From an uncultured Saprospirales bacterium (GTDB taxonomy: Bacteria > Bacteroidota > Bacteroidia > Chitinophagales > Saprospiraceae): 15,397 nucleotides of DNA. The translations under genes were made by a program, and so were the position numbers. This document shows positions 6,512-14,318 of the stretch, piece after piece (the stretch's first letter is position 1; every line of letters begins with the position of its first letter). The stretch spans positions 1 through 15,397 of the forward strand of contig CALAZP010000045.1 in assembly GCA_937926355.1 (NCBI GenBank), written 5' to 3'. Under the pieces are notes generated by a model. That model saw only the letters and a list, made by a program, of their open reading frames with translations. It did not search any database and was not told the DNA's origin.

Positions 6512-8601
6512 TATCTTCTTAAAAACCACTCTAACGTTAACAAACCAATGGTTAAAAAGAACAGCCATTTCAAATGAATAGCTGATAGAATTTTGTTATT
6601 TTCATAAATTACTGAAAGGTAACCTTCATTATTTCTTAATTCTTCTTCTAGATTTTTAAGTTGTTCAGGTGTGTAGTTCTTTCCTCCTGACTGATTGCTT
6701 AGTGTTTTCAATAAACCCGTATTGGCTTGAGAGGTATAGTTCTCTACAGCTATTGTTTGAATTGAAAACTGCCCCTCTGCGATCAATGTTTCCCCACCAA
6801 AGGTACTCTCAGCGGTATAGGAGTAATCACCTGAGGGCAATATGCCAGCATCCAATTGGTAATAATTGGGATCAGTTGGGGTAAATAAAAATTCAAATGC
6901 TTTGCCTTCTTGGTTGATTAAAGTCAGAAAAACATCTGGGGTATTGATGGGTTCAAAACTCTTATTGTATAGTATTGCTTTGAGTAAAACCGGCTGATTC
7001 TCATTCATTATGCGGTTCGGTAAACTAACCTGGAGGCGCCTTTTGTCTTCAATAACACTTAAATATTGGATAATTTTTGCCAGTATTCCATCAAAATTAT
7101 TGTGCACTTGATTGTTTAGATAATCACTAAGTCGCCATTTCCATAAACCCTCACCTAGAAGAACTCCTGTTTTGGTGGCATCCTGTTCTTGAAATACCAT
7201 TAAAGGATATTTGGTCTCTACTTTTCCAATCATCTGATACCACCAAATTTGAGCATTTGGTGAAATTTGAAAATTGGCAAATGGAGTTTTTAAAGGGGGA
7301 AACAAGGGAATGATGTTATCCCATCCCTCTTCTAAGGTAAACAAATTAAAGGAGGGGTTCAATAATGCTAGCACTTCATTTTGCCCTGATATACCGCTTT
7401 GAATTTTCAAAACTCCTTGTTGTTGATTGAAAGCATTAAGGTCTGTTGCCGCTCCTATAATATAAAGTACCGGTAATTGATTTTCAGCGATAACATTGGA
7501 AATATTGCTAGGAGAATTCCCATTAGAAGGAAGTTGGTGAAGGATTAATAAATCAACTGGTTCCCAATTGATATCTTCAAAGGTTGGTGGAAAATGAATT
7601 TCTAATTCATAATTTTCATTTTGTATAATAGATTGTTTGATAGCAGTCAAATCTGGGTGGGGTGCAGCAGCTAGGATCATTATTTTTTTTCTACTATCAA
7701 TTACATCTATAAAAACTTCTCTTCGATTGTTCGCTTTATTTTTTTCCCCTTCGATTGGTTGGCATTCCACTATATAGCGTTGCATTCCAGTTACATCTGC
7801 TTTAAGCAGTACCTTTTCAGTCTTAAAGAAATCATCTGAATCGATATCAATAGTTTGGTCAAAAACCTTAGTTTCTTTGCCCTTTTCCCATTTATTTACT
7901 ACTAATTTCGACGAACTTCCTCTCAAGAAGGCAGCTTCAATATCAATTTGCAAATAGAATTCGTCTCCAAGTAAGGCAATGTCATTAGATAATATGTTTT
8001 TTATTGCTAAGTCTTGGTTGGCCGAAGTATCCCCCAAACTGATGGTGTGTATAGGAACTTCCTTTAATTGCCCCAAATACAACGGACTATTTCCTTGATT
8101 GTAAATCCCGTCAGATGCCAGAATGATGGCCCCTAAATTTCGGTTATCATAGCGATCGAATATCCCTTGAAGACCTTCAGATAGATTTGAGGTATTGGCA
8201 TCAAACTTCCATTGATGTCCGAGGGTTAAATCTGCTCCAAATGAAAACGGTTGGACGTCAAATTTATCGGATAGGTTTTCCTTAATTAATTCTAATTCAT
8301 ACTTGTAATTAGCTAATGCAGAAGAATCAGTAAAGTCAATTATCGAGGTTGAGGCGTCTTGTAAAACAGCTAAAATGGGTTTTTCTATGGATTCTTCAGT
8401 AGTTCTAAGTATCGGACCAATAAGAATAATAAGGATCAAAAAGAAAGTAAAAAATCGCAATGTCCCTAATGTGAATTTGAGGTATTTTGGACTATCGTTA
8501 AAACCAGCCGTTCGCCAATACAAAACTCCCGATAATACCAAAGAGGCCATCCCCGCCAAAAGAATAAAGTAAGCTGGATATTCAAAAGTTAATTGTTGCA
8601 T
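6496..8601 (-). CDS. Membrane protein with VWA domain and amidotransferase-like fold
   Basis: This 701-residue protein has two N-terminal membrane helices (about 8-28 and 46-66) and one near the C-terminus (about 676-693), so the bulk between them is probably periplasmic. Residues 75-190 look like a von Willebrand A domain: the MIDAS motif D82-A-S84-T-S86 is intact, and a later LASDG (D164) supplies the second acidic site. Residues 305-390 (KKIMILAAAPHPDLTAIKQSI ... VDLLILHQLP ... LYIIGAATD) resemble a class-I glutamine-amidotransferase fold, but the nucleophile position has no Cys. GEGLWKWRL follows at 483-491. This matches VWA membrane proteins of Bacteroidota related to BatA, whose role is unproven; metal-dependent protein binding in the envelope is likely. 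It is divergent from the gene at 8701. Confidence 0.75.
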   Translation of the reverse strand: MQQLTFEYPAYFILLAGMASLVLSGVLYWRTAGFNDSPKYLKFTLGTLRFFTFFLILIILIGPILRTTEESIEKPILAVLQDASTSIIDFTDSSALANYKYELELIKENLSDKFDVQPFSFGADLTLGHQWKFDANTSNLSEGLQGIFDRYDNRNLGAIILASDGIYNQGNSPLYLGQLKEVPIHTISLGDTSANQDLAIKNILSNDIALLGDEFYLQIDIEAAFLRGSSSKLVVNKWEKGKETKVFDQTIDIDSDDFFKTEKVLLKADVTGMQRYIVECQPIEGEKNKANNRREVFIDVIDSRKKIMILAAAPHPDLTAIKQSIIQNENYELEIHFPPTFEDINWEPVDLLILHQLPSNGNSPSNISNVIAENQLPVLYIIGAATDLNAFNQQQGVLKIQSGISGQNEVLALLNPSFNLFTLEEGWDNIIPLFPPLKTPFANFQISPNAQIWWYQMIGKVETKYPLMVFQEQDATKTGVLLGEGLWKWRLSDYLNNQVHNNFDGILAKIIQYLSVIEDKRRLQVSLPNRIMNENQPVLLKAILYNKSFEPINTPDVFLTLINQEGKAFEFLFTPTDPNYYQLDAGILPSGDYSYTAESTFGGETLIAEGQFSIQTIAVENYTSQANTGLLKTLSNQSGGKNYTPEQLKNLEEELRNNEGYLSVIYENNKILSAIHLKWLFFLTIGLLTLEWFLRRYFGSY

Positions 8602-8628
8602 ACATTGTTCTTATTTGCGCAAAATACC

Positions 8629-8657
8629 ACTTAATTCAACAACCCAACTTAATTCAA
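8629..8657. repeat. 11-bp direct repeat in a divergent promoter region
   Basis: ACTTAATTCAA occurs at 8629-8639 and again at 8647-8657, an 18-base period, inside the 99-base gap between two divergent genes. Such a repeat could be a binding site for a regulator acting on both. A near -7 element, TACTTTCG (8674-8681, one mismatch to TAnnTTTG), lies 19 bases before the plus-strand ATG. No exact -7 element is seen for the minus-strand gene. Confidence 0.4.
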
Positions 8658-8700
8658 ATATGTTTTAAATTTTTACTTTCGTTAAAGAAAATTACCACTT

Positions 8701-9978
8701 ATGCGAAGTTTTTTCCTTTTGATGAGCCTTATATATTGCTTAAATCCAATCCAGGCAGCCTATATGCTGCTGCCTATGGGGGATGGAGAGCAATCCAATC
8801 ACCTCAAAGCCTATGGAATAACGTATTGGGTGTTAAGCAATGAAATTGAGGCTTATTGGTTACTTAATTATAGAGGAGGTAGCTTTGCTTTTCCGTATAA
8901 TCCAGTCTTTGAAAAAGAATGTAAAACGAGAGACGTTAGTTATAAAGTGATTCCAGATGGGGAGTTTAACGCCATATTAAATGAAATTGCGGATTATGAA
9001 AGCAATATGGATGCTATTAAGTTGGAGGCAGCTCCTAAAATAGCGGTTTATACCCCAGAATTCAATGCCAAAGGCGAAAAGATTCAGCCTTGGGACGATG
9101 CGGTAACCATGGTATTAACCTATGCTGAAATACCTTATGTTACTGTCTATGATACTGAGGTGCTTAATGATGAATTGGCACTGTACGATTGGCTTCATTT
9201 ACACCACGAAGACTTCACGGGTCAATATGGTAAATTTTACCGAATGTACAGCAATACCCCTTGGTACAGAACCAATGTCATGAAAATGGAGGAATTGGCT
9301 CGTGTCAATGGATTTGAAAAGGTCTCACAACTCAAATTAGCGGTAGTCAAAAAAATCAGGGAATTCACGGGAGGCGGTGGTTTTATGTTTGCCATGTGTT
9401 CAGCGACTGACACTTATGATATCGCCCTTGCTGCTGAGGGTTTAGATATTTGCGAAAGTATTTACGATGGGGATCCGGCAGAACCCAACGCGTTCAGGAA
9501 ATTAGACTTTAGTAAAACGTTTGCCTTTGACAATTTTGCCTTGTCTAGGAATGCTTTGGAATACGAATTTTCCAGTATTGACCACAACAGAGGGCGTAAT
9601 GTCCCACCTGAACAAGACTATTTCTCTTTATTTGATTTCTCTGCCAAATGGGATCCAGTCCCTACGATGTTGACCCAAAATCATACCCGAACGGTGAAAG
9701 GATTTATGGGACAGACCACGGCTTATCGAAATGAACATATCAAATCAGGTGTTCTTGTTTTAGGAGAAAATAAACCAGCTAATGAGGCGAGGTATATTCA
9801 TGGAACTTTTGGGGAAGGCCAGTGGACCTTCTATGGAGGACATGACCCTGAAGATTACCGTCACTACGTGGATGATCCAGAGACGGATCTTAATCTTCAT
9901 CCTAATTCACCCGGATATCGTTTGATTCTCAATAATGTTTTATTTCCAGCAGCTAAGAAAAAGAAAAGGAAAACTTAA
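8701..9978 (+). CDS. Secreted amidotransferase-fold protein, 'asparagine synthetase B'-labelled family
   Basis: This 425-residue protein has a signal peptide (1-19, cut near IQA|A), so it should be periplasmic. It resembles a Bacteroidota family often labelled 'asparagine synthetase B'. That name looks wrong: I see neither the N-terminal Cys2 glutaminase nor the ATP-binding synthetase motif of AsnB, and an ATP-dependent enzyme would be odd outside the cytoplasm. The fold suggests a class-I glutamine-amidotransferase/ThuA-like core: strand PKIAVYTPE (112-120), a helix from DDAVTMVLTYA, strand IPYVTVYD, then LYDWLHLHHEDFTGQYGKFY (161-180), and a nucleophile-elbow-like GGGGFMFAMCSATD with Cys233. 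LLNYRGGSF (54-62) is another conserved-looking block. The C-terminus is basic (KKKKRKT). It leads a three-gene operon with the HtrA protease 11 bases downstream. Its reaction is unknown. Confidence 0.75.
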   Translation: MRSFFLLMSLIYCLNPIQAAYMLLPMGDGEQSNHLKAYGITYWVLSNEIEAYWLLNYRGGSFAFPYNPVFEKECKTRDVSYKVIPDGEFNAILNEIADYESNMDAIKLEAAPKIAVYTPEFNAKGEKIQPWDDAVTMVLTYAEIPYVTVYDTEVLNDELALYDWLHLHHEDFTGQYGKFYRMYSNTPWYRTNVMKMEELARVNGFEKVSQLKLAVVKKIREFTGGGGFMFAMCSATDTYDIALAAEGLDICESIYDGDPAEPNAFRKLDFSKTFAFDNFALSRNALEYEFSSIDHNRGRNVPPEQDYFSLFDFSAKWDPVPTMLTQNHTRTVKGFMGQTTAYRNEHIKSGVLVLGENKPANEARYIHGTFGEGQWTFYGGHDPEDYRHYVDDPETDLNLHPNSPGYRLILNNVLFPAAKKKKRKT

Positions 9979-9989
9979 TCTCAATTTGT

Positions 9990-11138
9990 ATGGAAAACAA
10001 TAGAAATCTTTCTCTCGGGGTTATAGCGGGAGTTTCTTTAATGCTATTGGGTTTTGTCATAGGAACTTCTTGGAGTGATGATACCACTACTAAGGAGACC
10101 ATTAGCCCTCATAATGTGGAGGATTCGATTGGAATAATTAATTCACCAGGAGAGTTATTAGAAAGCGAATGGTCTACCATTCGGCTATTCGAAAATGCTG
10201 CTCCATCCGTTTGTTATATTACCACTTCCAATGTAAGAATGGATCTGTGGACCCGCGATATTTCAGAAATCAAAAGAGGGACTGGTTCTGGATTCGTTTG
10301 GGATCGCAATGGCCACATTGTTACCAATTACCATGTTATTCAAGGAGCAGATAGGGCTCAGGTAACCCTTAGTGACCAGAGCACCTGGTCGGCTAAATTA
10401 ATTGGTTCTGCTCCAGAAAAGGATTTGGCGCTGTTGAAAATCGAAGCGGAAACCAATCGTCTGAAGCCTATTCCTTTGGGACAATCTAATAATCTTCGCG
10501 TGGGACAAAATGTATATGCTATTGGAAATCCCTTTGGTTTGGACCAAACCTTAACTACAGGTATTGTCAGTGCATTAGGTAGAGAAATTGAATCTGTTGC
10601 GGGAATTCCTATAAGGGATGCCATTCAAACTGATGCTGCGATTAACCCAGGGAATTCTGGAGGTCCTTTGTTGAATTCTTCTGGCCGACTTATTGGAGTA
10701 AATACAGCTATTTATAGTCCTTCGGGAGCCTCTGCTGGAATTGGTTTTAGCATACCTGTAGAAGTAGTAAAGTGGGTGATACCAGAATTGATGCTTCACG
10801 GTAAGATTATGCGACCTGTTTTGGGAGTTGAATTAGCCCGAACCCAAATAACTAAAAGATTGGTAGAAGGAGAGGTCTTGCCAGTAGAAGGAGCTTTAGT
10901 GATTGATGTTACTCCTGGGAGTGGAGCTCAAAAGGCAGGAATTGAACCCACCCGGAGAAATTATTACGGAGAAATCGTTTGGGGTGATTTGATAGTAGCT
11001 TTTCAAGGGCAAAAAATAACTTCTAATGATGATTTGTTTCTCGCTTTAGAAAAATATCAACCAGGCACAGAAGTGGAAATCGAAGTGATCAGAAAAGATC
11101 AACGATACAAAGTAATGGTAACCTTAGACGCCCAATAA
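9990..11138 (+). CDS. htrA: Membrane-anchored HtrA-type serine protease with one PDZ domain
   Basis: This 382-residue protein is a trypsin-like envelope protease of the DegP/DegS/Deg family. Residues 8-26 form an uncleaved signal anchor, which puts the rest in the periplasm. The catalytic triad is complete: H115 (TNYHV), D145 (KDLALLKI) and S223 (NPGNSGGPLL). One PDZ domain follows (about 277-380). The PDZ contains the segment GIEPTRRNYYGEIVWGDLIVAFQGQ, closer to the plant Deg1 and cyanobacterial HhoA style than to E. coli DegP, which has two PDZ domains. The single PDZ and anchor give a DegS-like layout, although regulated cleavage of an anti-sigma factor is not shown and no such gene is nearby. 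It sits 11 bases after the secreted protein gene and 10 bases before the cupin gene, so all three are probably one transcript. Confidence 0.93.
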   Translation: MENNRNLSLGVIAGVSLMLLGFVIGTSWSDDTTTKETISPHNVEDSIGIINSPGELLESEWSTIRLFENAAPSVCYITTSNVRMDLWTRDISEIKRGTGSGFVWDRNGHIVTNYHVIQGADRAQVTLSDQSTWSAKLIGSAPEKDLALLKIEAETNRLKPIPLGQSNNLRVGQNVYAIGNPFGLDQTLTTGIVSALGREIESVAGIPIRDAIQTDAAINPGNSGGPLLNSSGRLIGVNTAIYSPSGASAGIGFSIPVEVVKWVIPELMLHGKIMRPVLGVELARTQITKRLVEGEVLPVEGALVIDVTPGSGAQKAGIEPTRRNYYGEIVWGDLIVAFQGQKITSNDDLFLALEKYQPGTEVEIEVIRKDQRYKVMVTLDAQ

Positions 11139-11148
11139 AATTTAGCTA

Positions 11149-11634
11149 ATGAAAGGTTTATTTGATAAATATAGCCACCAATTAACTATAGATGGATACA
11201 ATATTGTTGGAAAAGATGATAGTCGGCCATGGGGTGGTTTTTTGTTATTAAGTGAAGAGGATGCTAGTAGTTTTGCCAAAAAGTATTTCTTTCAGGTCGA
11301 TGCTGAAAAAATAAAGATTGGGGGCCAACTCAGTCCAAAAATTTTGATTGTTCAACCGGAGAAAAGACTTTCCTGGCAGTACCATCATCGTCGGGCAGAG
11401 ATCTGGCAAGTACTAGAAGGAGAAGTAGGGATCTGCCGGTCACAAACGGATAAAGAAGGACCGATTGAAACCCTTTCTGAAGGAGATCAAATCCGATTGT
11501 CACAAGGAGAAAGACATCGATTAATCGGGTTAAAGCAACCTGCAGTTTTAGCTGAAATATGGATACACACCGACCCTCATCATCCATCTGATGAAGAGGA
11601 TATTGTAAGGGTACAAGACGATTTTGGAAGATAA
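11149..11634 (+). CDS. Cupin, type II phosphomannose-isomerase family
   Basis: This 161-residue cytoplasmic protein is a single cupin barrel of the type II mannose-6-phosphate isomerase family. Elsewhere this domain is often fused to mannose-1-phosphate guanylyltransferase; here it stands alone. It opens with RPWGGFLLL, continues with LSPKILIVQPEKRLSWQYHHRRAEIWQVLEG, and ends in the family's closing signature EEDIVRVQDDFGR. Likely metal ligands are H79, H80, E84 and H123 (GERHRL). It could interconvert mannose-6-phosphate and fructose-6-phosphate, but stand-alone members may act on other sugar phosphates. It is the last gene of the 8701-11634 operon. Only three bases separate its stop from the stop of the convergent gene, so no dedicated terminator fits between them. 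Confidence 0.82.
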   Translation: MKGLFDKYSHQLTIDGYNIVGKDDSRPWGGFLLLSEEDASSFAKKYFFQVDAEKIKIGGQLSPKILIVQPEKRLSWQYHHRRAEIWQVLEGEVGICRSQTDKEGPIETLSEGDQIRLSQGERHRLIGLKQPAVLAEIWIHTDPHHPSDEEDIVRVQDDFGR

Positions 11635-11637
11635 AAG

Positions 11638-13023
11638 TTAGATTTTCTTCATTCCAATTGGATCCCAGTGTATAATTTTCTTTTCAAATAAACTATCATT
11701 CGTGGCTAGAGAAGGTCCTGCTGCTCTAAGTCCAAATGCGCTGTCTTCTAATAAAGCGGTTCCATTTCTTATGCTTTCAGCAAAATAGGCCCAATGGTCC
11801 ACATGATTGGAATACCCTTTGGGGGAAGTATAGATTATTTCTTCAGGTTCTTGAACAGTTGCTCTAGGGGTACCATTTTGGGCGGCAAACCAGCGTTCGA
11901 AGTCTTTTTGCTGGGCTTCAGAAAAAGTGTCAAATGAATCCCAGCCTCCGTAAGTGGGTTGAGTGCTTACTTTAGTGCGTTTCAATATCACACTCGAGTT
12001 TTTTAGATCTATGACCCCTTCTGTTCCAACTAATCTCATCACGGATGGACTTCTGGAGCCATCGACAAAACTAACTCGCATCTGGACATTGAAAGCGGGG
12101 TGCTTTTCTGTAGCTGGATAATCGTACAATCCCAGGGTAATATCCGGTACATCCCTTCCGTCTTTCCAAAATCTCAACCCCCCCGTTCCGAATATTCGTT
12201 CAGGTCCTAAACTGCCTGTAATAGCGTGTAAGGAGGAGAAAGAGTGAACAAATAAATCTCCTGCAATGCCTGTCCCGTAATCTTGGTAGTTTCTCCAGCG
12301 AAAGAAACGGTTAGAATCGTAAGGTACTTTTGGCGCATCGCCAATGTAACTTTCCCAATCTACCGTATCAGGACCTGCATCAGTGGGAATAGAATATTGC
12401 CAAGCCCCTCCCGAACTGGCTCTATCGGCACTAATTTCTACTAGATTCAATTCTCCGATCCATCCCTGAGCAAAGAGTTCTGCTGCCTTTTCTGTTAGTA
12501 TAGAGCTTACCCTTTGACTTCCAACTTGAAGGGGAAGACCGTATTTTTTTTCTGCGTCCACAACTGCTAATCCCTCCTCCAATTGATGTACCATTGGTTT
12601 TTCACAATACACCGCTTTACCGGCCTTTAAGGCAGCAATAGTGATGTGGTCATGCCAGTGGTCGGTGGTGGAAATACACACCGCATCTACCTCTTCCATT
12701 TGGAGTATTTCTCGGTAATCCTTAGTGACTTTAACTTCTTTACCATAGAGCTCTTGTGCCCTAATTAGACGACCAGAATATAAATCGCAAGCAGCTACTA
12801 TTTTTATACCCGGTACTTGAACAGCAGCCCGCGCATTTGAAAATCCCTGTATGCCGACTCCAATTAGCGCTAAATTAATTTGATTATTAGCTGAAAAAGA
12901 CCGGTGAGGCAATAGATTGGAATTCAATTCGTAAACTTCCTTTCCGATAGCTACTTTATTAGAAGCGGCTAATGCCAAACCTCCTGCGGCAAATTTTCGG
13001 ATAAATTCCCTTCTATTTTTCAT
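11638..13023 (-). CDS. Tat-exported Gfo/Idh/MocA oxidoreductase
   Basis: This 461-residue NAD(P)-dependent sugar-type dehydrogenase starts with a twin-arginine signal (KNRREFIRKFAAGGLALAAS), so it should be folded with its cofactor in the cytoplasm and then exported to the periplasm, as Zymomonas glucose-fructose oxidoreductase is. The Rossmann motif is GVGIQG (55-60). The EKP motif (141-143) supplies the catalytic Lys, and GTGIAGDLFVHSF (250-262) carries the Asp/His pair (D256, H260). DHWHD (121-125) is typical of the Bacteroidota subgroup. Known exported relatives oxidise sugars or glycosides, some at C3 to give 3-keto sugars, and recycle tightly bound NAD(P). The substrate is not evident. 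AAGGAAAT precedes the ATG. The gene is divergent from a second member of the family, and the two may share regulation. Confidence 0.9.
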   Translation of the reverse strand: MKNRREFIRKFAAGGLALAASNKVAIGKEVYELNSNLLPHRSFSANNQINLALIGVGIQGFSNARAAVQVPGIKIVAACDLYSGRLIRAQELYGKEVKVTKDYREILQMEEVDAVCISTTDHWHDHITIAALKAGKAVYCEKPMVHQLEEGLAVVDAEKKYGLPLQVGSQRVSSILTEKAAELFAQGWIGELNLVEISADRASSGGAWQYSIPTDAGPDTVDWESYIGDAPKVPYDSNRFFRWRNYQDYGTGIAGDLFVHSFSSLHAITGSLGPERIFGTGGLRFWKDGRDVPDITLGLYDYPATEKHPAFNVQMRVSFVDGSRSPSVMRLVGTEGVIDLKNSSVILKRTKVSTQPTYGGWDSFDTFSEAQQKDFERWFAAQNGTPRATVQEPEEIIYTSPKGYSNHVDHWAYFAESIRNGTALLEDSAFGLRAAGPSLATNDSLFEKKIIHWDPIGMKKI

Positions 13024-13117
13024 ATTTCCTTATTTTACACAATTATAATTGGTGAAATTGACATAATTAATTACTATTTTAATACAATTAATCGAAAACG
13101 AAAAATTTTTATTGGAT
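13024..13117. promoter_or_regulatory. Divergent promoter region between two oxidoreductase genes
   Basis: This AT-rich 94-base gap contains a perfect 12-bp palindrome, CAATTATAATTG (13040-13051), close to the minus-strand start, and a second 10-bp one, TAATTAATTA (13064-13073). On the plus strand TTGACA (13058-13063) stands 19 bases before TACAAT (13083-13088). That looks like a sigma70-type pair with long spacing, but Bacteroidota primary promoters usually differ. No exact TAnnTTTG is present on either strand. The palindromes are candidate operators for a shared regulator; AT-rich palindromes also arise by chance. Confidence 0.35.
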
Positions 13118-14311
13118 ATGCGAAAAATTGCTATGCTCGGGTCGGGTTTTATTTCTGATTTTTATTGTTCAGCCATTCAAGGGCAACGAAGTAAGGATAA
13201 GGTCATTATTGCAGCTTCTCGAAGTGAAGATAAAGTAAAAGATTTTGCGGAGCGAAACCACATACCCGAATGGACAACTAGTTTGGACGAAGCGATTAAT
13301 CATCCTGAAGTGGAAATTGTTTGCGTAGGACTTCCTAATTTTTTGCACAAAGAGGTGATTCTTAAAGCTGCGAAGGCAGGAAAGGGAGTTATTTGTACTA
13401 AGCCACTTGGAAGAAATGCTGAGGAGGCTTATGAGATGCTCAAAGCGGTTGAAGATGCTGGGGTATTCCACGGTTATATGGAAGATTTGGTTTACACTCC
13501 AAAGACTTTGCGAACGATTGAAAGTATTCAGCAAGGGGCAGTTGGAAAAGTCTTATGGGCTCGATCAAGAGAGACGCATCCCGGACCTCACAGTGAGTGG
13601 TTTTGGGATAAAGAACAAGCGGGAGGAGGGGCCATTTTGGATTTAGCTTGTCATTGCATAGAAATAGCGAGAAGTTTTATTGGAAAGGAGCAAAAGCCTA
13701 TTGAGGTGATGTGCTGGGCAGATACTCAAGTTAAGCCGATTGAAGCAGAGGATCATGCCATTGGATTGGTCAAATACGCCAATGGAGCCATTGGTCAATT
13801 TGAAGTCAGCTGGGCATTCCGCGGTGGATTGGATTTGAGAGACGAGGTAATGGGAACTCATGGAACAGTTTGGTTAAACCACTTCTTACGAACGGGCTTT
13901 GATATGTTTACCGCACCTGGTCAATCCGGCTATGTTGCGGAGAAAGCGGAATCGGATTCTGGTTGGATTTTTCCCGTAGGGGATGAAAATCAAGACTTGG
14001 GGTATAACCACATGTTTAATGATATGTTTACCGCTTATGAAAAAGGTATTCAACCACAGGAGACCTTTTACGACGGATATGTGGTCAATGCGATTATGGA
14101 TGCTGCCTATGCCTCAGTGAAATCCAAAAAATGGGAACCTGTAGTATTGAAAGATTGGCGTGGATTACCAGAAGGGGCTGAGTCTACCGCGGTTTTGGAA
14201 GATTACGACGATCAGCACTATTTGATTAAAGAGGAGATTCTGCCTGGCGGCAAAAAGAAAATTATCCTGAAAGACAAGACTTCGGGTCGTATTTCTGAAC
14301 ATTCTGTATAA
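13118..14311 (+). CDS. Cytoplasmic Gfo/Idh/MocA oxidoreductase
   Basis: This 397-residue NAD(P)-dependent oxidoreductase has no export signal. The ATG at 13118 is preferred over a TTG at 13112 because the protein then opens directly with the Rossmann strand RKIAMLGSGFIS (2-13). The usual EKP is TKP here (94-96, in VICTKPLGRN), keeping the catalytic Lys and Pro but not the Glu. AGGGAILDLACHCIEIA (168-184) carries the Asp/His active-site pair (D176, H179). RETHPGPHSEWFWDKEQAGG is a subgroup-like block found in dehydrogenases acting on sugars or inositols. Its stop lies 7 bases before the start of an MFS permease gene, so the two form one operon, and it is divergent from the exported dehydrogenase. 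The likely role is redox processing of the imported sugar; the substrate is not known. Confidence 0.9.
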   Translation: MRKIAMLGSGFISDFYCSAIQGQRSKDKVIIAASRSEDKVKDFAERNHIPEWTTSLDEAINHPEVEIVCVGLPNFLHKEVILKAAKAGKGVICTKPLGRNAEEAYEMLKAVEDAGVFHGYMEDLVYTPKTLRTIESIQQGAVGKVLWARSRETHPGPHSEWFWDKEQAGGGAILDLACHCIEIARSFIGKEQKPIEVMCWADTQVKPIEAEDHAIGLVKYANGAIGQFEVSWAFRGGLDLRDEVMGTHGTVWLNHFLRTGFDMFTAPGQSGYVAEKAESDSGWIFPVGDENQDLGYNHMFNDMFTAYEKGIQPQETFYDGYVVNAIMDAAYASVKSKKWEPVVLKDWRGLPEGAESTAVLEDYDDQHYLIKEEILPGGKKKIILKDKTSGRISEHSV

Positions 14312-14318
14312 CAAGACT

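Noticed and set aside
10358..10799. Two overlapping minus-strand frames of 74-88 codons
   Set aside because: Both are antisense to the conserved HtrA catalytic core, overlap each other, and encode low-quality proteins.
11622..11656. Weak inverted repeat (GAAG...AAAA / TTTT...CTTC) at the convergent gene ends
   Set aside because: The stem needs a two-base bulge, is AT-rich and lies within both coding ends; too weak to call a terminator.
13169..13861. Minus-strand frames of 121 and 72 codons, and a plus-strand frame at 13407-13646
   Set aside because: They are shadows of the cytoplasmic Gfo/Idh/MocA gene, whose frame has all family motifs.
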